Source: an uncultured Clostridium sp.
GTDB lineage: Bacteria > Bacillota > Clostridia > Clostridiales > Clostridiaceae
Length of the DNA stretch: 11,892 nt
Direction of reading: 5' to 3'
Assembly: GCA_900543325.1 (NCBI GenBank)
Contig: UQQU01000089.1
Coordinates: forward strand, 1-11,892
Positions 1 through 6,727 of the stretch are shown piece by piece (the stretch's first letter is position 1; every line of letters begins with the position of its first letter). The translations under genes and the position numbers were made by a program. Below the pieces are notes generated by a model. It had not been told where the DNA came from. It saw nothing but the letters and a program-made list of their open reading frames with translations, and made no database searches.

Positions 1-54
1 CTATCTCTATCTCTATCTCTATCTCTATCTCTATCTCTATCTCTATCTCTATCT
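1..54. repeat. Hexanucleotide tandem repeat (CTATCT)9
   Basis: Nine uninterrupted copies of CTATCT fill the first 54 bases and continue beyond the window edge. On the minus strand they read GATAGA in frame with the J-like gene and encode Asp-Arg. Because the unit is six bases, gain or loss of copies by slippage would change protein length without shifting the frame. The true copy number cannot be seen here. Confidence 0.97.
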
Positions 55-659
55 CCAGTATTATACTCTTTATTATCTTTAATTACATTACTTTTTTTAG
101 TTGAACTATTACTTTTATTACTCTTACTCTTTTTATTCTTAGAAGTATTTTTTTGCTTTATCTTTTTTATAATTTTTTCTCCAAAATCTTCATCTTCCTC
201 TTCATCTTCATCATCAAAAAAACCTTCACAATCTTCAAAGTCTTCCTTTGATCTAAATATAACTCTTTCTTCCTCTGGCTCATGATGTTGTATTAAAGAT
301 TCTTTAAATATTTCTTCTCTACTCATTAAAACAGTAGCTGCATAACTATTTTCTATATTTTGAGTATCAAGTTTAATACCTTCTTTATCTTGTAATACAT
401 CTGCTGGCTTTTCTTTAATTTTATTATTCTTAAATAAAGCACTTACTTCTTCATCAAATATTTCTTCCTGTTGCTCTTGTACTATGTTTTCTTGATAATT
501 TAATGCATCATATGCTTCTTTAAACAAATCTAGGAATTTCTCTAATCTTTTTTCATCTTTTACTTCTTCTCTAAATGTTTGAACTTGTTTATCATATGCT
601 TTTTTAATTTCTTCTTTAGTAGCATTTTCTTCAATGCCTAAAACTTTATAGTAATTCAC
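1..659 (-). CDS. J-domain-like protein lacking HPD, with Asp-Arg repeat (3' end outside window)
   Basis: Partial gene; 219 codons are visible and the reading frame is open to the window edge. The start is GTG at 659-657, supported by GGAGG at 667-671 with a 7-base spacer. Residues 3-54 resemble a DnaJ J-domain: YYKVLGI, then TKEEIKKAYDK (helix II), then a helix III ending in FKEAYDAL. The HPD tripeptide needed to stimulate Hsp70 ATPase is replaced by Arg30-Glu31-Glu32, so classical co-chaperone function is unlikely. No zinc-finger cysteine repeats are seen. Residues 55-145 are polar and unrecognised; 149-158 are almost all Asp/Glu; 162-194 are rich in Lys, Ser and Asn; from 203 to the edge the protein is strictly alternating Asp-Arg (17 residues visible). 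No signal peptide or membrane segment is seen, so it is probably cytoplasmic. The function is unknown. It has its own promoter, divergent from ldh. Confidence 0.8.
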   Translation of the reverse strand, partial: MNYYKVLGIEENATKEEIKKAYDKQVQTFREEVKDEKRLEKFLDLFKEAYDALNYQENIVQEQQEEIFDEEVSALFKNNKIKEKPADVLQDKEGIKLDTQNIENSYAATVLMSREEIFKESLIQHHEPEEERVIFRSKEDFEDCEGFFDDEDEEEDEDFGEKIIKKIKQKNTSKNKKSKSNKSNSSTKKSNVIKDNKEYNTGDRDRDRDRDRDRDRDRD

Positions 660-666
660 CTAATAT

Positions 667-671
667 CCTCC
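667..671 (-). promoter_or_regulatory. RBS deciding the GTG start of the J-like gene
   Basis: The minus strand reads GGAGG, then seven bases, then GTG. The J-domain-like homology begins directly after this codon (VNYYKVLGI), which agrees with the start. Confidence 0.85.
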
Positions 672-739
672 TATACTTGTTTATTTATATATTTTTTATT
701 ATTTAATATATAAAACTCCATATTTTATACATATTACTG

Positions 740-768
740 ATTATATCAATTTTATTATAAACCCTCAA
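740..768 (-). promoter_or_regulatory. Sigma-A promoter of the J-like gene
   Basis: On the minus strand the -35 is TTGAGG (763-768), the spacer is 17 bases, and the -10 is a perfect TATAAT (740-745). This predicts a start of transcription near 733 and a leader of about 70 bases. It lies in the 350-base gap (660-1009) shared with the ldh promoter; nothing in that gap looks coding. Confidence 0.7.
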
Positions 769-819
769 ATAGTACATATATCCAAAAATAATTTAAAATA
801 TTTTATTTAATAATATAGG

Positions 820-836
820 AGTATTTGTACAATACT
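820..836. repeat. Small dyad in the divergent intergenic region
   Basis: AGTATT and AATACT form 6-bp inverted arms around a 5-base centre. The dyad lies between the two divergent promoters, about 48 bases upstream of the ldh -35. It could be an operator, but short dyads arise easily in A+T-rich DNA. Confidence 0.25.
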
Positions 837-883
837 TTATTCATAGGTATATATATAATTTTTATATTTTAGCCATATTATGG

Positions 884-912
884 TTGATTTTCACTTTCTT
901 AACTCATATAAT
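884..912 (+). promoter_or_regulatory. Sigma-A promoter of ldh
   Basis: The -35 is TTGATT (884-889), the spacer is exactly 17 bases, and the -10 is a perfect TATAAT (907-912). Transcription should start near 919, giving a leader of about 90 bases before the ldh start codon. Confidence 0.75.
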
Positions 913-923
913 ATATTTTAAAT

Positions 924-943
924 AATAACTATTATTTGTTATT
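924..943. promoter_or_regulatory. Dyad at the ldh transcription start, candidate operator
   Basis: AATAAC (924-929) and GTTATT (938-943) form a perfect 6-bp inverted repeat with an 8-base centre, placed at about +5 to +25 of the predicted ldh transcript. A repressor bound there would block initiation. The arms only loosely resemble the Rex half-site TTGTTA, so no regulator is named. Confidence 0.3.
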
Positions 944-1009
944 TAAGATAATAAATATATTTTTTCTAAATAGAAAATACTATATATATTAAATAAACGA
1001 GGTGAAGTT

Positions 1010-1948
1010 ATGAGTAAAATATCAATAATCGGTGCAGGTGCAATTGGTGCTACAACAGCATTTGCATTACTACAAAAAGGAATAGCAAGAGAAATTGTAA
1101 TTAATGATATAAATCAAGAAAAGGCCCTAGGGGAAGTTCTAGACTTAATGCATGGTAGTTCTTTATGTAGGCCTTGTAATGTCACTTTAGGTACTTTAGA
1201 AGATACTAAGGATTCAGATATAATTATAATAACTGCTGGTTCACCACAAAAACCTGGTGAAACTAGATTAGATTTAGTAGATAAAAACTATGCAATATTT
1301 AAAAGCTTTATCCCAAAACTTGCACAACTAAGCCCAAATTCAATATTATTAGTTGTATCTAATCCTGTAGATATTCTTTCATATATGACATATAAACTTT
1401 CTGGTTTCCCTAAAGAAAGAGTAATAGGCTCAGGTACTGTATTAGATACAGCAAGACTTAGAAGTTTACTTGGTAAATATTTTGGAATTGATGGCAGAAA
1501 CGTAGAAGGTTATGTTCTAGGTGAACATGGTGATAGCGAATTCGTGACTTGGTCATCATTAATGATTGGTAGCATACCTGTAAAAAGCTTCTCAGAGCAA
1601 AACTGTATAGCTTGGGATAAGGAAACTGAAACTGTTATAGCTGAAGATGTTAAAAACTGTGCTTATGAAGTTATTAAAAGAAAAGGTGCTACTGCATTTG
1701 CCGTTGCAATAGCTCTTGAAAGAATAGTTGAAGCCATCATTAGAGATGAAAGAACTATTTTAACTGTTTCAACATTATTAAATGATTATTATGGTGTTAA
1801 TGATGCTTATCTAAGTGTTCCTACTATTCTTGGAAGAAATGGTATAGAAAAAGTATTAAATATTCAATTATCACCAAGTGAACAAGAAAAATTTGTGTCA
1901 TCAGCTAATTTAATGAAACAATATATAGATAGAATTAATGATAAATAG
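1010..1948 (+). CDS. ldh: L-lactate dehydrogenase
   Basis: Interconverts pyruvate plus NADH with L-lactate plus NAD+, regenerating NAD+ during fermentation in the cytoplasm. The 312-residue protein has normal family length. Visible motifs: dinucleotide loop GAGAIG (8-13), Asp33 at the end of the second strand (NAD preference), the mobile loop QKPGETRL with Gln80 (LDH rather than MDH specificity) and Arg86, SNPVD (117-121), the Asp146/Arg149 pair and catalytic His173 in GEHGDS. These match Gln102, Arg109, Asp168, Arg171 and His195 of the standard LDH numbering. Of the two FBP-site residues, Arg173 is kept (Arg151) but His188 is replaced by Glu166, so FBP activation may be altered. The ATG start has GAGGTGA at 999-1005. 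It is a single-gene unit with its own promoter and a hairpin directly after the stop codon. Confidence 0.96.
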   Translation: MSKISIIGAGAIGATTAFALLQKGIAREIVINDINQEKALGEVLDLMHGSSLCRPCNVTLGTLEDTKDSDIIIITAGSPQKPGETRLDLVDKNYAIFKSFIPKLAQLSPNSILLVVSNPVDILSYMTYKLSGFPKERVIGSGTVLDTARLRSLLGKYFGIDGRNVEGYVLGEHGDSEFVTWSSLMIGSIPVKSFSEQNCIAWDKETETVIAEDVKNCAYEVIKRKGATAFAVAIALERIVEAIIRDERTILTVSTLLNDYYGVNDAYLSVPTILGRNGIEKVLNIQLSPSEQEKFVSSANLMKQYIDRINDK

Positions 1949-1992
1949 AATTAATAAAAACTGTATCAAATTTGATACAGTTTTTATTAATT
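1949..1992. terminator. Two-way terminator between ldh and the wall hydrolase gene
   Basis: A perfect 44-bp palindrome (22-bp arms centred between 1970 and 1971) begins at the first base after the ldh stop codon. The core is AAAAACTGTATC facing GATACAGTTTTT, so both strands give a GC-containing stem followed by a run of U. It can serve ldh from the left and the convergent wall hydrolase gene from the right. Confidence 0.9.
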
Positions 1993-2062
1993 TAGCTCTA
2001 TTTTAAAGAAACATTGATAGATAACTATAATTATAATAATTTAGCATATACTTGTCCTATTT

Positions 2063-3613
2063 TTATAGAACTCTTCTAGCTCTTCCAATTGAACTCCATG
2101 GAACATTAGTTATTCTTATAGTCTTACCAGAATTTGGTGATTCTATCCATTGTCCATTTCCTATATACATACCAACATGTCCTAAATCACTATAGAATAA
2201 TAAATCTCCTGGTTGTACACTATCTAATGATACTTCTACCCCACTTTTTATTTGATCATAAGTTGTTCTTCCAATGCTTATATTAGCTTTACTAAATCCC
2301 CATTGCATTAATCCAGAACAATCAAACATTCTTACTCCACTATCAACGTATTGATATAAAGTATCATACTTACCTGCAGAAGCATAATCTGGGAATCTAT
2401 TCTTTAATGTTTGTATTGATGCATTAGTAACTAGTTCTCCTGAACCACCATAAGCATATGGAGATCCAATATGAGATTTTAATTCTTCTAAAACAATGTT
2501 ATATGCATTAGAAACTGAATTATTACTATTACTTCCAGTACTACTATTGCTTCCACTAGTATTATCACTTCCAGTAGATATTTTTATATAATCTGCACTT
2601 ACATATCCTACTGATCCTTTAAAGTTAATTTTATACCAATTTCCTTCTTTTCCAGTTATATTAACACTTTCATTATTTAGTAAATATCCTAATACAACTG
2701 CATCTGAAGACGGTTGCTTTCTTACTCTTAAGTTAGAAGAAACATTTGTAACAATTCCTACAGCATTCATTGTTTGAGATGAATTATTACTATCAGTTGT
2801 TGAACTACTATTTCCAGTATTTGAACTTGATCCTGAAGATGGTTTAGTTTCAGTTATATAATCCTTATGAACATAAGCATATGATGAATTATACTTAATT
2901 TTATACCAACTTCCTGTTTCACCCACTATATTTACAGAATTACCTGAATATAAAGTTCCTAAAACTGTTGAACTTGTAGATGGCTCTTTACGAACTCTAA
3001 GTCCTCCACTACTTACATTATAAACATATCCAGTTTTATTGACTTCTACTTCTGAAGAACCACTATTTCCTGTATTATTAGTTGAATTTAAATTAGTTGT
3101 GATATATTCTTTACTTACATAACCGTATCCACTGTTATATTGTATTTTATACCATTCCCCTTCTGAGCCAACTATATTTACTTCAGTATTGTTATTAAGG
3201 TATCCTAATATTGATGAACTTGTAGAAGCTCCACTTCTTACTCTTAAATTAGTAGATACATTATAGACTTTACCTTTTGTTGATATTGACGAAGATGCTG
3301 CAATCTCTTTTACATAATCTCCATGAACATAACCAATTATTCCATTGTACTTAATTTGATACCAACTTCCACTTTTAGAAATGATATCAAATGTGCTACC
3401 ATTTCTCATAGTTCCTAATACTGATGAATTTGTACTTGCTGATTCTCTAATTCTTAAAGTTGAAGTTACATTGACAACTTGTCCTTTGCTTATGGAAACT
3501 ACTTCTATTCCACTATTTACTTCTGTAGCACTAACTGGTATAGTTTTAACAGATAAAATAGTTCCAACAACACCAGAAATAGCAATTATCTTTTTCAGCT
3601 TTTTTTTCTGCAT
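2063..3613 (-). CDS. Secreted cell-wall hydrolase: four bacterial SH3 domains plus NlpC/P60 peptidase
   Basis: A 516-residue exported protein. Residues 1-29 are a signal peptide (MQKKKLKK, hydrophobic core, likely cleavage after VSA). Four bacterial SH3 repeats follow at about 44-102, 114-172, 195-254 and 286-344, each with an LR(V/I)R near the start and a W-Y-(K/Q)-I ... GYV/AYV core; they probably bind peptidoglycan. Linkers are rich in Ser, Asn, Thr and Gly. The C-terminal NlpC/P60 domain (about 370-516) has the catalytic Cys432 in DCSGL and His479 in HVGMY; the third, polar position seems to be Glu491 instead of the more usual His. About 40 residues separate the YGG motif (388-390) from DCSGL, longer than in minimal NlpC/P60 domains. 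Family knowledge suggests it cuts stem-peptide bonds (DL-endopeptidase). The start is ATG, with GGGGG about 12 bases upstream. Autolysin in growth or separation is the likely role. Confidence 0.93.
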   Translation of the reverse strand: MQKKKLKKIIAISGVVGTILSVKTIPVSATEVNSGIEVVSISKGQVVNVTSTLRIRESASTNSSVLGTMRNGSTFDIISKSGSWYQIKYNGIIGYVHGDYVKEIAASSSISTKGKVYNVSTNLRVRSGASTSSSILGYLNNNTEVNIVGSEGEWYKIQYNSGYGYVSKEYITTNLNSTNNTGNSGSSEVEVNKTGYVYNVSSGGLRVRKEPSTSSTVLGTLYSGNSVNIVGETGSWYKIKYNSSYAYVHKDYITETKPSSGSSSNTGNSSSTTDSNNSSQTMNAVGIVTNVSSNLRVRKQPSSDAVVLGYLLNNESVNITGKEGNWYKINFKGSVGYVSADYIKISTGSDNTSGSNSSTGSNSNNSVSNAYNIVLEELKSHIGSPYAYGGSGELVTNASIQTLKNRFPDYASAGKYDTLYQYVDSGVRMFDCSGLMQWGFSKANISIGRTTYDQIKSGVEVSLDSVQPGDLLFYSDLGHVGMYIGNGQWIESPNSGKTIRITNVPWSSIGRARRVL

Positions 3614-3625
3614 ATTTTTTTACAT

Positions 3626-3630
3626 CCCCC
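3626..3630 (-). promoter_or_regulatory. Unusual RBS of the wall hydrolase gene
   Basis: The only purine-rich site upstream of the start reads GGCGGGGGATG on the minus strand, about 12 bases from the ATG at 3613. This is less complementary to the 16S tail, and further away, than the sites of neighbouring genes. The ATG inside it is followed at once by a stop codon, and the signal peptide requires the ATG at 3613. Confidence 0.55.
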
Positions 3631-3661
3631 GCCTATTTAAATATATATTTTGACATAATAA

Positions 3662-3690
3662 ATTATATATATTTTCACTCTGATTTTCCA
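3662..3690 (-). promoter_or_regulatory. Possible promoter of the wall hydrolase gene
   Basis: On the minus strand a perfect TATAAT (3662-3667) lies 17 bases downstream of TGGAAA (3685-3690), which matches the -35 consensus at 4 of 6 positions. The surrounding DNA is almost pure A+T, so chance TATAAT matches are likely. Confidence 0.45.
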
Positions 3691-3786
3691 TGTTTTTTAG
3701 CATAATATTCATATTTTTCATCATTTTTACCAAATTTTGATTAAACCTGTTGACTTTTTTATATTTATATGTAAAATATGTAAAAT

Positions 3787-3829
3787 TTAAGAGCAACATT
3801 ATTATTATAAATAATCTTGTTACTCTTAA
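3787..3829 (-). terminator. Likely terminator after pncB
   Basis: On the minus strand TTAAGAGTAACA pairs with TGTTGCTCTTAA (one G-U pair), and the loop contains a further AT-only stem. The following sequence is only weakly U-rich (AATTTTA). It lies about 50 bases after the pncB stop codon. Confidence 0.6.
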
Positions 3830-3880
3830 TACTTTTCAAATATAGACATTTTTATAGCTATTTAATAAATTTAATATATA

Positions 3881-5335
3881 CTATCTAAAATTTTTTATCA
3901 TATCATTTTTTAAATTCCATAACTTTTCTGACAAATCAACATAATATGCCTGTGGATTATTAAATCTCTTTACTTCATCCCACAATGATTCAACTTGTTC
4001 TAAGGAATATTTTCGAATATCATCTAACTTTGGTGTTTTATAAACACATTTCCCTTGAATAAAAATTGGCACTTGTATCTTTTTTGCATAATAATTTGTT
4101 ACAACTTTTCTCTTCCATGTATATATAGGATCAAATATCTCATAGTCTTTTGAATCATCTATTATTTCATTTCCTAATGTTAATACATCTGCTATAGCTT
4201 TATTATTCTCCTTATCAAATAGCCTCCAAACTGTTTTATAGCCCGGGCTGGTAACTTTTTCTATATTTTCTGACAACTTAATTCTTGGGACTATATTGTC
4301 ATTCTCCTCAACTGCAACTAACTTATATACCCCTCCAAAGACAGGTTCTGATTTTGCAGTTATTAACCTTTCTCCAACTCCAAATATATCAATACAAGCT
4401 CCTTGATTCATAAGATCTGCTATTATATATTCATCTAAACTATTAGATGCAAGTATTTTACAATTTTCTAGTCCATTTATATTTAATATTTTTCTTACTT
4501 CTTTTGAAAGATATGCTAGATCCCCACTATCTAATCTAACACCTTTAAGACTCTTTCCTTGTGGCTCTAATACATCTTTAGAAACTTTAATAGCATTAAT
4601 TATACCTGATTTTAAAACATTATAAGTATCTATTAATAGAACACAATTGTCAGGATATGTTTTAGCATAAGTCTCAAAAGCTTTATACTCATCACCAAAT
4701 AATTGTATCCATGAATGAGCCATAGTCCCTACGGCTTTAACTCCAAATATCTCATCTGCAATAGTATTTGCAGTTCCATCTACACCACCTATATAGGCCG
4801 CTCTAGCACCATATATAGCCGCATCATATCCCTGACTACGTCTTGCTCCAAGTTCTAATACTTCTTTTCCCTCTGCAGCTCTTCTTATTCTATTTGCCTT
4901 TGTAGCTATTAGACTTTGATGATTAATTGTTAAAAGTAACATGGTTTCTATTAACTGTGCTTCTATAGCTTTTGCTTTAACAGTTATTAAAGGCTCATTT
5001 GGAAATACAGGTGTTCCTTCTTCTATAGCATAAATATCACCTGTAAACTTAAAGTTTAATAAATATTCTAAAAACTCTTCATTAAATAATTTTCTTTCTC
5101 TTAAATATTCAATATCACTTTTAGTAAAATTTAAACCTTTTATATATTCAATTACTTGCTCTAAACCAGCTACAATTGCAAATCCTGCATTATCAGGATT
5201 TTTTCTAAAGAACATATCAAAATAAACTATTTTATCTTTCAAATTATTTTCAAAATATCCATTAGCCATTGTAAATTCATAAAAATCTACTAACATACTT
5301 AAATTTCTTTCATCTTCTAAGCTTATTTTTATCAT
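3881..5335 (-). CDS. pncB: Nicotinate phosphoribosyltransferase
   Basis: Makes nicotinate mononucleotide from nicotinate and PRPP with ATP hydrolysis, the first step of NAD salvage from nicotinate (Preiss-Handler route), in the cytoplasm. The 484 residues match the longer bacterial NAPRTase form. Motifs in order: DFYEFTMANGYF (17-28), FDMFFRKNPDNAGFAI (39-54), FTGDIYAIEEGTPVFPNEP (97-115), LELGARRSQG (160-169) followed by GARAAYIGGVDGTAN, GTMAHSW (203-209) holding His207, the expected phosphorylated catalytic His, LLIDTYN (233-239), and GVRLDSGDL (265-273) for phosphoribosyl binding. No catalytic residue appears missing. The ATG start has AAAGGAG at 5344-5350 with an 8-base spacer. It has its own promoter and seems to be a single-gene unit. 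No NiaR-type operator was recognised. Confidence 0.96.
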   Translation of the reverse strand: MIKISLEDERNLSMLVDFYEFTMANGYFENNLKDKIVYFDMFFRKNPDNAGFAIVAGLEQVIEYIKGLNFTKSDIEYLRERKLFNEEFLEYLLNFKFTGDIYAIEEGTPVFPNEPLITVKAKAIEAQLIETMLLLTINHQSLIATKANRIRRAAEGKEVLELGARRSQGYDAAIYGARAAYIGGVDGTANTIADEIFGVKAVGTMAHSWIQLFGDEYKAFETYAKTYPDNCVLLIDTYNVLKSGIINAIKVSKDVLEPQGKSLKGVRLDSGDLAYLSKEVRKILNINGLENCKILASNSLDEYIIADLMNQGACIDIFGVGERLITAKSEPVFGGVYKLVAVEENDNIVPRIKLSENIEKVTSPGYKTVWRLFDKENNKAIADVLTLGNEIIDDSKDYEIFDPIYTWKRKVVTNYYAKKIQVPIFIQGKCVYKTPKLDDIRKYSLEQVESLWDEVKRFNNPQAYYVDLSEKLWNLKNDMIKNFR

Positions 5336-5412
5336 ATTTAATGCTCCTTTAAATTATAAAACACCTTACTTAAATTAATTTTTATAATAATATTTTTATT
5401 ATTTTTTGCTAT

Positions 5413-5440
5413 ATTATAAACTTTTACTCATACTTGTCTA
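5413..5440 (-). promoter_or_regulatory. Sigma-A promoter of pncB
   Basis: On the minus strand TAGACA (5435-5440) is followed after 16 bases by a perfect TATAAT (5413-5418). Transcription should start near 5406, leaving a leader of about 70 bases. A second TATAAT at 5353-5358 overlaps the ribosome site and is too close to the gene to be used. Confidence 0.6.
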
Positions 5441-5445
5441 TAAAA

Positions 5446-5493
5446 TATAAAAAAATGCTTAAAAAAAGATAAATTATCTTTCTTTAAGCATTT
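5446..5493 (-). terminator. Terminator after the GNAT gene
   Basis: Arms at 5453-5471 and 5475-5493 form a long stem with one mismatch (A5464/C5482), starting three bases after the stop codon. On the minus strand it is followed by seven U. It also separates the GNAT gene from the pncB promoter. Confidence 0.9.
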
Positions 5494-5496
5494 CTT

Positions 5497-6048
5497 TTAA
5501 ATTATCTTAGCTAAAACATACCTTCTTAACCCACCATATTTTAATTTATCTTCTTTAACTTTATAGCCTAAACTTATAAATGTATTCACACTAAACTTAT
5601 TATATGGCGATGCTGTAGCACACAATATTTTACTACCATTTTTTACTGCAATTTTCTCTAACTCTTTACATATTATTTTTTGAAGTTTATTTCCTCTATA
5701 TTCCTCCTTAACTACAGTTGATTCTATTTGTCCTACCTTTAATAACTCTTCATTCTCTAATCCTATGTCATATCCATAGTTAGATTTATCATAACCCTTC
5801 TTAGCATAAACTCCCATTGCAATAAGTTCATCACCTTCTGTAATACATCCAATTATCTTTCCATTTTTCTTTATATACTCTTTAAACTCTTCTCTTTCTG
5901 TATCAGCATATAACTCTTTATTTTCAAGTCCATCTATTATTATTTTTTGTAATTCCATAATTTTATCTAAATAAGACATATCTAATTCTTTCAACTTAGC
6001 TTCTACTTCTATTCCATCTTTTCTTGTTAATTTTAATATACTATTCAA
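5497..6048 (-). CDS. GNAT-family N-acetyltransferase
   Basis: A 183-residue protein with the GNAT fold. Acetyl-CoA motif A is at about 108-131: IESTVVKEEYRGNKLQKIIC, with R-G-N-K-L at 118-122 as the pyrophosphate loop (the family pattern is Q/R-x-x-G-x-G/A, here degenerate: Leu122 holds the last Gly/Ala position). Motif B is ATASPYNKFSVNTFISLGY (144-162), where Asn150, Ser153 and the LGY ending are typical. The acceptor substrate cannot be told from sequence. The start is TTG, chosen because GGAGG (6056-6060) sits 7 bases upstream and no in-frame ATG lies between. The gene follows the membrane protein gene after 45 bases and is probably transcribed with it; a strong terminator follows. Confidence 0.88.
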   Translation of the reverse strand: MNSILKLTRKDGIEVEAKLKELDMSYLDKIMELQKIIIDGLENKELYADTEREEFKEYIKKNGKIIGCITEGDELIAMGVYAKKGYDKSNYGYDIGLENEELLKVGQIESTVVKEEYRGNKLQKIICKELEKIAVKNGSKILCATASPYNKFSVNTFISLGYKVKEDKLKYGGLRRYVLAKII

Positions 6049-6055
6049 ATATATA

Positions 6056-6060
6056 CCTCC
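6056..6060 (-). promoter_or_regulatory. RBS deciding the TTG start of the GNAT gene
   Basis: The minus strand reads GGAGG, seven bases, TTG. An ATG further upstream (in TATGGAGATAG) is in another frame and soon meets a stop. Confidence 0.85.
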
Positions 6061-6093
6061 AAAACTATCTCCATATAATAAAAATTTATAAAA

Positions 6094-6579
6094 TTATTTT
6101 CTTATAAATTCTAATATACCTTTAACTATTAATGCAACTCCAACAAAAATAGATCCAAAAATTAATATTGCCTTAAGAAGAGAAATTGGTAATAAACTCA
6201 TTTTTAAAGAAAAGAATATTGAAAGTACTATACTTGTTATTCCTAACAACATTAAAATTCCTCCCAATATATGTTTTCTTTTAAGTACTATTGCCACCAT
6301 ACCTATAAATAATAGTATTGTACTTGTTACAAAGCTTACTCCACCTTTACTTGATCCAAAAAATTTAAGTGGAGAATATACAATAGTATTTTGAAATATG
6401 CCTATGGTTCCTATAGCTATTAATATGGCTCCAATAACAATTAATAATATACTTAATTTATTATAGTTATTTTGAAAGTCATATCCATATCTTCTTTTAT
6501 AATTATTAGTTTTATGTTCTTTTCTTATATAACTTCTTAATCCTGGAATGTATCGTATTTGTCTTTTTCTATTCCTCAA
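6094..6579 (-). CDS. Four-TM membrane protein of unknown function
   Basis: A 161-residue protein I do not recognise at family level. The first 40 residues are basic and rich in Arg, Lys, Tyr and Asn, probably cytoplasmic. Four hydrophobic segments follow at about 43-62, 81-99, 103-124 and 134-156, with short loops. No enzyme motif is seen. The start is TTG at 6579-6577 with only a poor ribosome site (GGTGG about five bases upstream); the ATG and GTG codons just upstream are out of frame. It probably shares a transcript with the GNAT gene 45 bases downstream. The upstream gap (6580-6688) holds a TATAAT at 6652-6657 without a good -35. It may be a member of the broad DUF308-like small membrane proteins, but this is only a guess. 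Confidence 0.75.
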   Translation of the reverse strand: MRNRKRQIRYIPGLRSYIRKEHKTNNYKRRYGYDFQNNYNKLSILLIVIGAILIAIGTIGIFQNTIVYSPLKFFGSSKGGVSFVTSTILLFIGMVAIVLKRKHILGGILMLLGITSIVLSIFFSLKMSLLPISLLKAILIFGSIFVGVALIVKGILEFIRK

Positions 6580-6688
6580 AATACCACCATCAGTAATTAA
6601 TTATAATTAATATATGCTTTAAACTTCATTAGTGAACCTATTTACAAAAACATTATAAAATCTCTCACCTATGTTTCTTTAATCTTAC

Positions 6689-6726
6689 AAAAAAATAAGT
6701 TGCCTCATTATGAGACAACTTATTTT
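6689..6726 (-). terminator. Terminator after mntP
   Basis: Arms AAAATAAGTTG (6692-6702) and CAACTTATTTT (6716-6726) enclose an inner CTCAT/ATGAG stem; on the minus strand the intervening mismatch becomes a U-G pair. Seven U follow. It begins one base after the mntP stop codon. Confidence 0.92.
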
Positions 6727-6727
6727 A

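Noticed and set aside
1..54. CRISPR-like or regulatory tandem array
   Set aside because: The unit is six bases with no spacers, and it lies in frame inside a coding region; it is a coding microsatellite.
1949..1992. Palindrome as an operator or attachment site
   Set aside because: It begins directly after the ldh stop, lies between convergent genes and yields U-runs on both strands; a two-way terminator explains it fully.
3381..3653. Plus-strand 90-codon ORF opposite the wall hydrolase gene
   Set aside because: It is antisense to the signal peptide and first SH3 domain, has no ribosome site and encodes no recognisable domain.
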